Source: Thalassia testudinum
Lineage: Eukaryota > Streptophyta > Magnoliopsida > Alismatales > Hydrocharitaceae
Assembly: GCA_037157565.1 (NCBI GenBank)
Contig: JAZHRO010000019.1
Location: forward strand, 21,577,001 to 21,641,000
Reading direction: 5' to 3'
Length of the DNA stretch: 64,000 nt
Shown here: positions 10,255-20,600 of the stretch, one piece after another
How positions within the stretch are numbered: the stretch's first letter is position 1
How the letters are laid out: the number at the start of each line of letters is the position of its first letter
Program-made: the position numbers and the translations under genes
The notes under the pieces: generated by a model
Seen by the model: the letters and a program-made list of their open reading frames with translations, nothing else
Told to the model about the DNA's origin: nothing
Databases searched by the model: none

Positions 10255-11956
10255 AGGGTTTGGGTTTGAACTACTGGCTTGAGAGTGGCTTGGGTAAGGT
10301 GGTTCCTAAGTTGTTTTGCCACTATGGGTTGTAACAGAGTTCAGCCCTAGGTTTTAGGTTGGGGTAGGCAAAAGAGGTGGTTGCTATTGATAACCCGCGT
10401 ACGATGTCGAAGCCTCCATCCCATCGGGTGATGGAGTAGAAGGGGCCTGATAGACGTAGTGAGCCTGGCTCTAAGTCGGGTTCATAACGTGCCTTTGGTT
10501 CGGCACGTTATTTAGATTGGGCAGAGGTTGCAAAGGGAGTGCACTAGGTTGGCGGGATTTGCCATCTGGGTGAGTTGATTGTGAACCTCTGTGATCTAGT
10601 CTTTGTGTTGTTTTTGCATAGCCGCATTTGTCTTTTGAATGTCAGCCAGAGTCTGAAGGATGAGAGTCATTTGATCTTCTCGAGTTGGCCCAGTTTGGTA
10701 AGTTGGGTTGGGCTGAGGCTGAGGTGGTTGATATGGATGAGAAACTTGTGGTCGGGGCTGATATTGAGGTCTCTAATTTTGATTGTTCCCTGACCACGTG
10801 AAATTAGGATGATTACGTCATCCAAGGTTATAGGTGTTTGAGAAAAGATTGTTCTCGATGGCATTGAGGTCCTCGCAGGTCTGAGGAACCTCAGAGAAAT
10901 CAGAAGACGAGGGTTTAGAGTTACCCCAACTAGAGTAAGCGTATCCAGAGTTTCCTCCAAACCCTAGATCAGATACAGGTGGTTATGGATCCATCCCCTG
11001 AGAAGGTCGGTGATAGATGTTGTGCACAGCCTCCCTCCCAGAGGGTGGTTGTGCGAATGGGTTTTGCGCAGAGGTGGCTCGCTGCAGATGTCGAGTCAGC
11101 TCATCCACCTTCTTCTCAATGATAGAGACTTTATCCAGGTGACTAGCCATTAACTCCAAGTTGACGGAAGAGAATAGGCCCTACGTCTCATGTGCTCCCC
11201 ATGGATTCGTCAATGCATGGGCAGTCGTCCAGTTGAACATGCCCATGGATTCATTATTGATGGAGTTCTCGCACATGTTTTCGAGAATCTCCCAGACGGT
11301 GTCTTCGTGTTGACCCATGATATCTCCTCCACAGGTCGCATTGACGAACAATCGAATTTCCTCACAAAGTCCCTAGTTAAAAGACTAGACTTGTTCCCAT
11401 TTAGGAACTCCGTGGTGGGGGCACTTTCGCATGAGATCCAGAAAGTGATCCCATGCCTCATGAAGCGGTTCTCCTGCTTGCTGTGTGAAATGTGTGATCT
11501 GGTGCTCCAGAGCATTTGTCCGCCCAACAGGGAAGAACTTCTTCAGGAATTCGGATTGTAGTTCAGCCCATGTGTTGATTGGACGAGTCAGAGTTTGGTA
11601 CCAATGAGTGGCCTTGTCCATGAGGGAGAAGGAGAACATTTTCATGAGCAAGATATCCCAATTCTGAGATTTTGACCCGAAGTCTGGGCCGGATGTTTAA
11701 GTTGCTTGATATGCTGGAAGGGATCTTCGGAATTAAGCCCATGGAATTTAGGAATAACATGAATCATGTTGGGCTTGAGTTCATTATCAGTGTCTCCAAC
11801 CAAGATTTGGACTCGAGGTTCGATCGCCATCGTAGCGGGATTGTAATGATCTTGCATCATAGGATGCTACGGTGAATTCATAAAGGCTTGGAATAGATTA
11901 TTGAGGCACTGAAGCTGATTCTGGGGATTGTTTTCTTTTTCTGCTGGTTGTTCCAT
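10255..11956 (-). pseudogene. Ath1 gag (capsid-like) gene
   Basis: The most upstream Met on the minus strand is at 11956 (MEQPAEKENN). A stop follows within about 30 codons before a second Met region at 11860. The capsid part contains IPKFHGLNSEDP, FSLMDKATHWYQTL, WAELQSEFLKKFFP and EAWDHFLDLMRKCPHHG, which are characteristic of the retrotransposon gag domain in Athila elements. The C-terminal part reads HPNFTWSGNNQ and a Pro/Gln-rich tail followed by a short heptad-like segment near 10600. At least three frameshifts or stops break it. It would form the virus-like particle that packages element RNA. Confidence 0.85.
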
Positions 11957-13074
11957 GAGTATGGATGAAGAAGATCTAGGCTCAGATGAATCAGAAGATA
12001 TGTCAATGTGGTTGGGTGGTTGCACAAATAGGGAAGTCAAGGCTTGGCCTCAACCAGAGTGAATAGATAATGGAGGCCTCAAGGGTGGTCTTAAGGACCT
12101 CCTCCCAAACATGCACCAACGGAGTAGATGTGAAATAGAAGGTGCGATGGACCCAATCAAGACACCTAAAGATCTTTGGATGAGTATAGAGGTTCAGGGA
12201 GGATGATACCCCTAGATTAGAAAGTTGTTCACCTGTGAATTATCTGGACAACCAGGAAGGGAGAGTCCCACAAAGACCCCTACATGGTAGAGCATCCTCA
12301 TGGGTTACAAGGTTTCCCCCACCTGACCTTCCTTGTCACCGTTGTTCCAAGTAGACTAGAATGGTGACTTGACCTCTTAAGTCTACCAATTTTAAGTTTA
12401 GAGAGTGGGTGCTTAGGATTTCACTTGAACTTTAAGATAATTTTGTGCAAGGTGACCTAATTTGAAGATTTGTTGACCCCACAAGGTGGGTCAACTTCAC
12501 CTGTTTGTCCTTTGAGATTATTAGGTCCTGCTTTTAGGATTCAAGTGAGATTTAGGACCTGATTTTAGGGTTTGCTTGATTAGATAGATTCAATCAAGGC
12601 TTAGGCACACACTATTTGGAAAGGTTGATTCTTTTTTTTAAGCAAGTGTGCCTCTGAAATCCTAAGATGGAAACCCTAGTTGACTCTAATTGGTCCAATT
12701 AATTGATTCCAAATGTGGTACCTAGGGCACAAGCAAGAAGATGATAGCCCTAGATGCCTTAAACCATAAGTAGGTGCAAGAATTAGGGTTAGGGTTTGTC
12801 TACACAAAGAGTTAAATCAAATCAAATCAGGCAACTTGTGATGATTGATTCTAAGAATAGAATGCAAGTTGATCCTAATCGATTTTTCCTTTTTTAGTTT
12901 TTCAGAATCAGGGTCTTAATGAGGGTGGAAAATGAGATTACCTGCATCTAGAGTGGCTATTGTGCAGTTGATCTTACTCATTGGCTAAATTCCCTGCATA
13001 GAGCACAACAAAATAGATAGAGCAAATTAATATCAAATCAGATATTGCAATCAAGAGATCAAATTGCACGTTGC
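11957..13074 (-). other. Ath1 5' leader, no gene seen
   Basis: This stretch lies between the primer site and the gag start. It has no open frame of note and no recognisable domain. Short TTTAGG/GATTTAGG-type repeats occur near 12360-12600. It should carry packaging signals, but no clear palindrome like that of element B was found. Confidence 0.6.
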
Positions 13075-13092
13075 TCTCCAGCAATGGTGCCA
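13075..13092 (-). promoter_or_regulatory. Ath1 primer binding site (tRNA-Asp-like)
   Basis: Minus strand TGGCACCATTGCTGGAGA, three bases inside the LTR end. Compared with the plant tRNA-Asp complement TGGCGCCGTTGCCGGGGA it differs mostly by C-to-T or G-to-A changes. Confidence 0.75.
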
Positions 13093-13095
13093 AAA

Positions 13096-14486
13096 TGTTT
13101 ACACGCTGAAATGGTGCTTTAAAAGTCGTTGTGTTGTAGAATGGGTCGTAATAGCGCGAAAATAGATAAAATTTATACTTGAATAAAATCCAAGAGCGTC
13201 ACTAGGAGCAAATTGCAAAATAAATCTCAAAATTGTAATTCTATCACAAGATATCAATATATGATGAGATTTCCAAACTCAAATGATATGTATATAGGAG
13301 CAAATGTTGATGGTGCAAAAAAGATTAAGGTAAAATGGTAATTTGAATCACCAGTTACCCTAATTACAATAATAGCAAATATCTCAACAGTGTCAATCAA
13401 CCAAATGCTATGTAGGATAAGTGCACAGTGCACTTAGTACCAGCAACAGAGGCAAAGGCCTCTCTTTCTCAAGCCTCAGGGAGTGGCACAGTAGAGCTCA
13501 GCACTAACACCAACAGAGGCGAACACCCCTCAGAATTCGCTAAGTGTCAAGAGGTGGGCAGCAAGGCAAAACCCCCTCCGCCCTCTCTCTTCTTCTTCCT
13601 TTCCCTTTCTTTCTCTGCTCTCAGAAATATGCTAATCGGATCCAGGTATACGAGTAATCAGTTCAGAGCCCAGACCCGTGTGGCTTGGCTGCGGTCGAGG
13701 GTAGGTGTGTGTGCGCACGTGGAGAGGGACCTCACCCCGTTCTCACTGAGGCAATGAGGCTGAGGTGGAAAAATAACTTATGTGCCGTAGGAGGTGTGTC
13801 ACTTCACAATGTGGGACTATCCCACAGAGGCTTCAGCACGTGTGACCGCAGGTGCTTCTTCGTCAAATTGGTGTAGGGGAAGCGGTCAAGGTCCCCAATT
13901 GACTAACTAGGAGGCTTCCTGGGCCGAGTATGCTTCGATCTGGAGTTGCAGCTCGATGCTTCGAGGCTTGGAGGTGAAGAACACACCGGAGAAGGCAGTG
14001 GCGACAATAGCAGTCCGGTGAAGCACCTAAAAAGAGTGGCACGGTCTTTCGACCTCCTCAAACTAGCTCAAAGGGTCCACCGAAGCACGATGAACATGGC
14101 AGTGGTGGTTTCGTGATGTGGGGAGGTGTATGTGCATAGGGCGAGGTCGGGGTGAAGTTGTGAAGGTGGTGGTGTTCGAGGAGATGGTAGAGTGGCTAAT
14201 CGGTGGAATTAGGTTAGGCTTTAGTCGGTGGAGTTGTGGTAAAGCTGATGGGGGTGATAGTAGCGAGATTCGTGTAGTGGCACGGTGGATAGGCATCTCC
14301 AGAGCTTCACCGGAGCGGAGGAAGGTGAAGGTGTTAGGGTTGATATAGTGGGTGTTTGTGAGTGTAAGTGAGAGGGAAGTGAAGTAGAGGGAGAAGGGAA
14401 AAGGTAGAGGGTCCTAGGGATGAGGAGGAGAGCCGGAGAGCTCCGGTCATGGCTTAATCAGAGCCTGATGGAGGCGTGCTTTGCGT
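13096..14486 (-). mobile_element. Ath1 5' LTR (partial)
   Basis: On the minus strand the LTR ends in GTGTAAACA at 13096, next to the primer site. It holds a CCTAGTGACGC-type block about 120 bp before the end, the GTCCCACATTGTGAAGT module at 13823-13801 and a TATATC box near 14345. The U3 start is not seen, because element D adjoins or interrupts it. The frames inside it (for example 13428-13757 on plus) look like noncoding LTR sequence. Confidence 0.65.
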
Positions 14487-15132
14487 GTTTGAAATTGGGG
14501 TTCGAAGGATCCGTCGTCGTAGCTCGCAAAATGCATTTATTAGATAAAATTTATAACCAAAACTCAAAAAATGAGTCCCGCGTCGAACACGGGGAGGCGT
14601 ACGTTTGGTTTTGAAGAATCCGCGCTTCGCTTTTATTTGTTTTTGGTCATTTTTATCTTTTTAAATTTTTTTGGTATTTTTAGCAAGCAAGAGATTCGGT
14701 CGATGAATTCTAGCTAATCTACTTGCAAAAATTTAAGAGTGAGAGGGAGAAAGACAAAGAGAAATAATCATCTATTTATAAAGAATTGTTTATTACAACT
14801 ATGAAAGCGGAAAATTTACACTACGAAAGTGAAAGAAAGATAGAAAGAGGTGAGAGAAATCCTTCTCAACGGTCACTTGGAAGAAGGTGGTGAGGAGTGG
14901 GATGAACGAGGACAGAGGGCGGGGCTGGATGGCATTGCAGCAAGGATCTTCTTCCCAAAGGGCGGTGAGAGGACAGCCACGGGATGCTCCATGAACTGGG
15001 ATGTGGGGAGGGAAAACTATTTGGTTTTCTATTGTAGAGGAGCATCCCGAGCTTGGGACAAGCTCTCTCTAGAGCCTTGGAGGTGGTGAGAGGAAGAAAG
15101 GAAGAGATGGTTTGGAATGGTGGTTGGTAGGT

Positions 15133-15141
15133 CCTTTTATA
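15133..15141 (-). promoter_or_regulatory. TATA box of D 3' LTR
   Basis: TATAAAAGG on the minus strand in a CTCCACTATAAAAGGACC context. The equivalent in the inverted copy (about 19277-19286, plus strand) has decayed to TAAAAAAGG. Confidence 0.7.
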
Positions 15142-15484
15142 GTGGAGGAGGAAGAACAAATTCGTATATGGGTCATTACTGACGTCCATAAACGTCGCTA
15201 CAAATCTTCCCTTTTTGTCGCTGAAGATCTGCGCCTTCAATTCATTTGCTGGTGCGCACGGGCCATTAGTGACAATTGCAAGCGTCGCTAAAGGCCCACG
15301 TAGCTGAAGATCCTCCCTTCCCCGCTGGCACGCCTCGCTGGCGCTGTGCTCGCGTGCTTATCACGTGTCGTGTTGCGTAGGTGCACGCGTTGGTGCTTAA
15401 GCTGCGCTGGTGTTGCACGCACGTGGTGTGGGTGGCTGTGCGCGTGTGTCCGTGCGCGTACCTGCTTAATTGAGGAATTGGGGG

Positions 15485-15555
15485 GGTTATGGGGATTCGA
15501 ACCTGCGCCCCTCCGTTGGGAGTGCAGTGCCCTAACTAATGGAGCGGACGACTTA
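15485..15555 (-). other. tRNA-like module in D 3' LTR (degraded)
   Basis: The minus strand contains GGTTCGAATCC, a perfect pol III B box (T-arm), flanked by a GGGGCGC stem side. The A-box region reads CATTAGTTAG and is decayed compared with the copy at 19620-19691. It has no intact acceptor stem and is not a functional tRNA gene. Confidence 0.5.
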
Positions 15556-16139
15556 ACGCTTGCGGTGGAGGAGAGCTTCTCAGTCGTTGGATCAAGATCC
15601 AACGGTTGGGAATGAAGATAGCAGATGATGGAGAGGTGGGAGGGGGCGTTGCTGGCTGATGTTGGGTGGCCTGGATGATGCCATCTGGGCCATCCATTCT
15701 TCTTTCTGTTGTAGAGGGTGCCATGGTACTTGGATCGAGTTGATTTCCGTACTGCTGGACTACGATTGTCGCCCCGGATCCATCCGTACTGTCAGATTTT
15801 TCATCCGAAGCCCATAAGGATGTCGCATTGCCCTCCTGGCCGTTGATCTTCCTCGGACTTCATATGATGCTACGGGACTTCGATCTAGACGATTTTGGAG
15901 GCGTTAGACTCCGATCGTTGTCTTGATCAGATTCGTACCGTTGGATTGTCCATCCGAGGCCTTGAAATGAATTTCCTTCTCTCTTGACCATAAAAAGAAC
16001 CTAATTAGCCTAAAAAATATACAACTACTCTAAATGCAGATTGATGCATGCTATGCAATATTTATAATATGAAATGCAAGTCAAAGCCTAGGAACATGCA
16101 TAAATAGACATTTTAACCTAAATAGATGTGTCTACATCA

Positions 16140-16153
16140 TACCCCCATGCCTA
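16140..16153 (-). promoter_or_regulatory. D polypurine tract
   Basis: GGCATGGGGGTA on the minus strand directly precedes the LTR start. The same tract precedes the 3' LTR of B (31567-31578) and the second D LTR (20310-20320). Confidence 0.8.
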
Positions 16154-17691
16154 TCTTTTACTAGTCCCTAGCAAAATTAAACTACATGCTATGTATAAAA
16201 TCAGAATTAAGATTAGATTACTTAGGCCTAAGTCATTTATTAACAATAGAAAATTTCAACTAAGGTCCTAAACAATGAAAACTCAATAGTATCTGGGCAT
16301 CTATCAGAATGCAAACCACCCAAGTCCTCGCTTTATTTGAAAAGGTAAGATACATTTTTTTTATTTTTCTTTTCTAATTTTTTTGATTTTTGAAGTTTGA
16401 GAGTTCCGGGATAACTTTTTACGGCTACCCGACCCGCCCAAGACTCGAAAAGGACTGTAAGTGCTAAGCATCTAGTGAAAAGAGTGAAAGACTCACTAGG
16501 CAGTCGTTAAAACGGAATTCAGGTTTCTACGACCCTTGGTGACCTTTCTTAGAGGTTTATCTTTTCGAACGGTAGCTTTTTCTCTACTTCTTTTATTTAT
16601 GGGGTCAACACAAGGGCGAACCCAGTGTATATCTCCCCGGTTTATTCTACTTCCCCGCTTCTTCCCTAAGTGTTTTGGGAATTATTGTGCATTTTTGTGA
16701 GCTTGGCTTTAGACAACTGGTCAATGGGCTATTACCTCCGGTAACTTGCCAGCCATACTCATGCGGTGAAGTGTGGTTTTGTGCTTTTTTTTATTTTTTT
16801 ATTTTCTCCTTTTCTCTTTTTTTTTTTTTTAAGTAGATGGTTTCCCTGATCTAAGATTTACCTAAAGGCAGTACGACAAAAATGGTCTTGTGGCTAGGCT
16901 CTGGACAACCGGCCGATGAGCTATTACCATCGACGACTTGCCAGCCATACCACCTTAGATAGTTCATTAGCTACCCAATTTTCGAAGAAACCATTGAAAA
17001 GTGAGTCAGTGCAAAAAGTGTGTAGATGCTTAGGCTTAAAGTTCTCTCAAATCAAAGGGTGGGTTGATAAGTCGTATACTTATCACCCCAATTTATTGAC
17101 CAATTTAAAGTAGAGTTACTTGGCGAGGACTCGAGACTAAGTCCACATTCGAGCGGACACTCGGGCTAATTAAGCTCGAAGACCTGAAGAGTCTAAGTGT
17201 CTAGGTCCTATCGTATCATTTCTTAAAGTTAATAACTTCCAAATGCTTAAGTTCTCTTCTCCTAATTCTTCTTTTTTTTTTATCTTTTTGAATTTTCATT
17301 TTTTTTAAAGAAACTAAAAGAAATTCTATGGAGTTATCAAAATAATTTCAGGATAAAGTATCCACAACCCATGCCTAAATGATGCAATGTCCTCATTGTA
17401 AAAATAAAGACATGAAAAGGGCGGAGTAAACAGAATATTAACTGAACATCGTGAGAAATCCGGTTTGCTCCATAGAGAACGTGAAATATAAATACGTGCT
17501 AAATTTAATGCCTTCAGCTAGGCATAATATACACACAAAGAAATTAAGAATTCACAAGTGTGGGTCAGAATCAAAATCAAAAGGCTGATCCTGAAACTCA
17601 TCAGCAGAAGATGTCCACAGACGTGGACCAGATTATGATGTAGACCCATGCCTTAGGGTCGAGTGGTTCTCAGGTTCTAGATGAAAATCAT
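16154..17691 (-). other. D 3' noncoding region, no gene seen
   Basis: AT-rich sequence with T/A homopolymer stretches, between the gag-like pseudogene and the polypurine tract. It includes the hairpin CAATG-AGGA-CATTG at 17398-17385 followed by TTTAGGCATGGG, the same pair seen in Ath1 and B. Its first 450 bp beside the tract are repeated at 20310-20600. Confidence 0.65.
17385..17398 (-). repeat. Conserved 3' hairpin box, D copy
   Basis: CAATG AGGA CATTG on the minus strand: a 5-bp stem with a four-base loop. Matching boxes occur at 883-896 (Ath1, minus) and 30083-30098 (B, plus). Confidence 0.65.
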
Positions 17692-19080
17692 CTAGAACCA
17701 AAGATTGTTGAGCTTGTGGGGTCGGACCTGCGATTTTGTGGTGTGCAACCCAAGACCAGAGTGTCGGACAACAGGTAAAGATGGTTCAATAGGTTCAGAT
17801 GTCCTCTTAACATTCAGCTTAGAAAAATAATCAATTATTTCGATCTTGGGTTGCACGTGAACGATATCGTAAGGGTCCTGGTAGAAAGTAGGTGGTTTCA
17901 GGTCAATTGGTACCCTTATATCCAAAATCAAAGTTCCCTCAGACTTAGCCTCCCAAATTTTCATTTCAACAATTCTATCCTCCAACATCAAGAGCTCAGG
18001 CTCCAGGACCTTTAGCATATCATTCACCCCATATGATTCACCCAAGTCCCGAAATAGTGGCTGAATTAAGATTGACTTGGGCACAATGTTCTCAGAAGTC
18101 AGCTCTTTGGGGTGCGGATGAGGAATGGGGTCACTGATTGAATCATCAAGATTTGGATCCTCCAAGTTAACCCCAACCAAATCAAATTCCTCTATTATCA
18201 GGCTGTCAAATGGTTCATCAAATTCCTCATGCCAGTTTGTCTCACCAAAATCATTTTCCTTGTGCTCAAGTGAGACTTCACCTAAAGATTCTTCACCCTC
18301 AGAGTCAAAGAATTGATGATCCTCATTTATTTATGTCTCAAAATCATAAATCATTTCATGATCCAAGGAGACATAATTTTCTTCGTTTCTTGACTTGGGG
18401 TTCTCGGGTGAATCAATCGGTTCATTATTAAATGGTTGCTCTAGATCAATCTGGTCATCTCCAGTCTCAGAATATGTATCCCCCTCGACAGGCACCTGAG
18501 CGGGTTCAGACATTGGCTCTCCTGAAGAGGGTTCATCTTGAGAATCATCCTAAGATTTGACTAGTGCAACCACAAATTTCATCATCAACCTCGACAACTT
18601 CCCAAGAAGAAACTCACCCAGGTCCCTATCCCTAACGCTTTAAGGAAAATCCAATAAAGAGCTATTCAACTCATCAATCATTTTTATCATAAGCTCCAAT
18701 GCTTCAGTGCATGGTGTTGGCTGAGCTTTTAAAGATTGGATGGTATTCCTCAAGTTAGCCAACACCCTATCCTGGATCTGGTTCACTTGAACCGACTGGT
18801 TCGGTTCAGGTTTGGATTAAATCTAGGGGAGTCAAGATATCGAGGTTCTTGAGTCCCTCCCTGATATCAGGTCGTCTCGGGTTGTTCAAAGAATGGAGGT
18901 GACCTATATTTAGTGGAATACTGGGGAGGGCAAATGTTATAATCATCATATCCTTCCTGATTGTAGATTGGGTTAGTTTGATCATCAAAGGATGGAGATC
19001 TATAATCATTGTAGCTCTGGGAAGGATAGTAATCATAGTCTTATTATCCATGGTTAGACCCTAGACACTGAGGTCCAGAT
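17692..19080 (-). pseudogene. D gag-like acidic protein gene
   Basis: The minus-strand readings begin with a Tyr/Pro-rich segment (DYDYYPSQSYNDYRSPSFDD, about 19040-18980). A short helical stretch follows at about 18790-18650 (RVLANLRNTIQSL, ALELMIKMIDELN), then a strongly acidic Glu/Asp/Pro-rich region (18513-18100) and a final folded-looking part to 17692. At least three stops or shifts break it. The layout matches the pseudogene of element B (28044-29965). I infer a derivative of the C-terminal gag of Athila-type elements because of the position and the Gln/Asn-rich helical segment, but no defined domain is recognised. Confidence 0.5.
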
Positions 19081-19152
19081 TCACATCCCTAATCAAAGTT
19101 ATCCTGGCTAGTGGATAGGTAATCATAAGTCGAGTCGGGATAGTAATGAGCT

Positions 19153-20309
19153 GTCACTAATGGCCCGTGAGCTCCAGCAAACGAATTAAAGGAGCGGATC
19201 TTCAGCAACAGAAAGGGCAGATCTGTAGCGACGTTTACAGACGTCAATAATGACCCATATACGAATTTGTTCTCCTCCACTAAAAAAGGACCTACCCACC
19301 ACCATTCCAAATCATCTCTTCCTTTCTTCCTCTCACCACCTTCAAGGCTCTAGAGAAAGCTTGTCCCAAGCCTGGGATGCTCCTCTAGAGTAGAAAACCA
19401 AATAGTTTTCCCTAGCCTCATCCCCATTCGTGGAGCATCTCATGGGCCGTGTCGCTAAAGATCCACCCTCCCCCGCTGGCGCTGTGCTTGCACGCCTATC
19501 ACGAGCCGTGTCACGCCGGTGCGCATGCTGGCGCTTGCGCTACGTTGCTACTGCACGTGCTTGGTGTGGGTGGTTGTGCACGTGCGTCCGTGCGTGTGCC
19601 AGCTTAATTGAGGAATTGGGGGGGCTGCGGGGATTCGAACCCGCGCCCCTCCTTTGGGAGTGCAGCGCCCCAACCAACGCGCCATGACGTCAGATGTGTT
19701 GAGCGGATGACTTAACGCTTGTGGTGGAGGAGAGCTTCTCAGTCATTGGATCAAGATTCAACGGCTGGGAATGAAGGTCGTGGATGATGGAGAGGTGGGA
19801 GCGGGCGTTGCTGGACAATGTTGGGTGGCCTAGATGGTGCCACGTGGCGTCATCTGGGCCGTCCATTCTTCTTTCTGTTGTAGAGGGTGCCACGGTGCTT
19901 GGATCGAGTTGATTTCCACGCCGCTGGACTGCGATCGTCGCTCCGGATCTATCCATGTAGTCGGATTTTTCATCCGAAGTCCGTAAGGATGTCGCATTGC
20001 CCTCCTTGCTGTTGATCTTCCTCAGACTTCATATGATGCTATGGGACTTCGATCTAGACGATTTTGGAGGCGTTATACTCCGATCGTTGTCTTGATTAGA
20101 TCCGTACAGTCAGATCGTCTATCCGAGGCCCTAAAATGAATCTCCTTCTCTCCTGACCATAAAAAGAATCTAATTAACCTAAAAAATATACAACTACTCT
20201 AAATGCAGAATGATGCATGCTATGCAATATGTATAATATGAAATGAAAGTCTAAGGCTAGGAACATACATAAATAGGCATTTTGTCCTAAATAGATGTAT
20301 CTACATCAT
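19153..20309 (-). mobile_element. D second LTR, with inverted segment
   Basis: Positions 19450-20309 align in the same orientation with 15285-16139. Positions 19153-19440 instead align, in reverse complement, with about 14990-15276 of the first LTR, including its TATA region. The normal U5, primer site and leader are missing, and the gag-like pseudogene begins directly to the left. The copy therefore carries a head-to-head promoter region. Confidence 0.75.
19620..19691 (-). other. tRNA-like module with A and B boxes in D LTR
   Basis: On the minus strand TGGCGCGTTGG (19684-19674) fits the pol III A box and D arm, and GGTTCGAATCC (19641-19631) is a perfect B box, with tRNA-like spacing of about 43 bases. 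The acceptor ends do not pair and the T stem has an extra C, so this is a tRNA-like remnant and not a tRNA gene. A SINE head or a captured tRNA fragment are both possible. Confidence 0.55.
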
Positions 20310-20600
20310 ACCCCCATGCCTATCATTTACTAGTCCCTAGCAAAGTTAAACTACATATTATGTATAAAATCAGAATTAAGATTAGATTGCTTTTGCCTAA
20401 GTAGTTTATTAACAATAGAAAATTTCAACTAAGGTCCTAAACAATGAAAACTCAATAGTACTCGGGTGTCTGCCAGAATGCAGACCTCCCAAGTCCTCGC
20501 CTTATTTGAAAAGGGAAGATACATTTTTTTTGTTTTTCTTCTTTTCTAATTTTTTTGTACTTTTAGAGTTTAAGAGTTTTGGGATAAGTTTTTACGGCTG
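20310..20600 (-). mobile_element. Truncated second internal 3' fragment of D
   Basis: This repeats 16140-16435 beginning with the polypurine tract, and homology ends abruptly at TTTTACGGCT (about 20600). It shows that the LTR at 19153-20309 was itself preceded by a D internal region. Confidence 0.75.

Larger units (their letters stand above)
550..14486 (-). mobile_element. Ath1: Athila-like Ty3/gypsy retrotransposon, interrupted
   Basis: Reading the minus strand, the order is partial 5' LTR (14486-13096), tRNA-Asp-like primer site, leader, gag, protease, reverse transcriptase/RNase H, integrase and 3' noncoding region. Athila traits are the gag motifs ending in CPHHG, the FMDDFSIFG polymerase motif, and the integrase block MWAYRTSYKTQLGMSP. 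Two solo LTRs (T and S) interrupt the coding region and H2 cuts the 3' side. The true 3' LTR is not in the window. Every gene carries frameshifts or stops, so the copy is dead. The right limit depends on where element D begins and is approximate. Confidence 0.85.
14487..16139 (-). mobile_element. D 3' LTR
   Basis: The minus-strand LTR starts TGATGTAGAC at 16139, just after a polypurine tract. TATAAAAGG lies at 15141-15133 and the CCCCGTGTTCGACGCGGG block at about 14590-14572. The second copy at 19153-20309 shares most of U3; in the last 110 bp next to the polypurine tract I counted about 10 differences. The LTR also carries a tRNA-like module near 15485-15555. Confidence 0.75.
14487..20600 (-). 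mobile_element. D: rearranged non-autonomous Athila-related element
   Basis: On the minus strand the order is a truncated internal 3' piece (20600-20310), an LTR (20309-19153) with an inverted segment, an internal region with a gag-like pseudogene (19152-16140), and a 3' LTR (16139-14487). Both LTRs begin TGATGTAGACA or close to it and are preceded by the same GGCATGGGGGTA tract, which is a tandem arrangement and not a simple element. No protease, polymerase or integrase motifs exist. The left edge (TGTTTGAAA at 14487) is chosen by distance from the GTGTTCGACGC block and is approximate. Confidence 0.7.

Noticed and set aside
19620..19691. A functional tRNA gene
   Set aside because: Acceptor stem does not pair, the T stem has an extra base, and no clean anticodon stem forms; kept only as a tRNA-like module.
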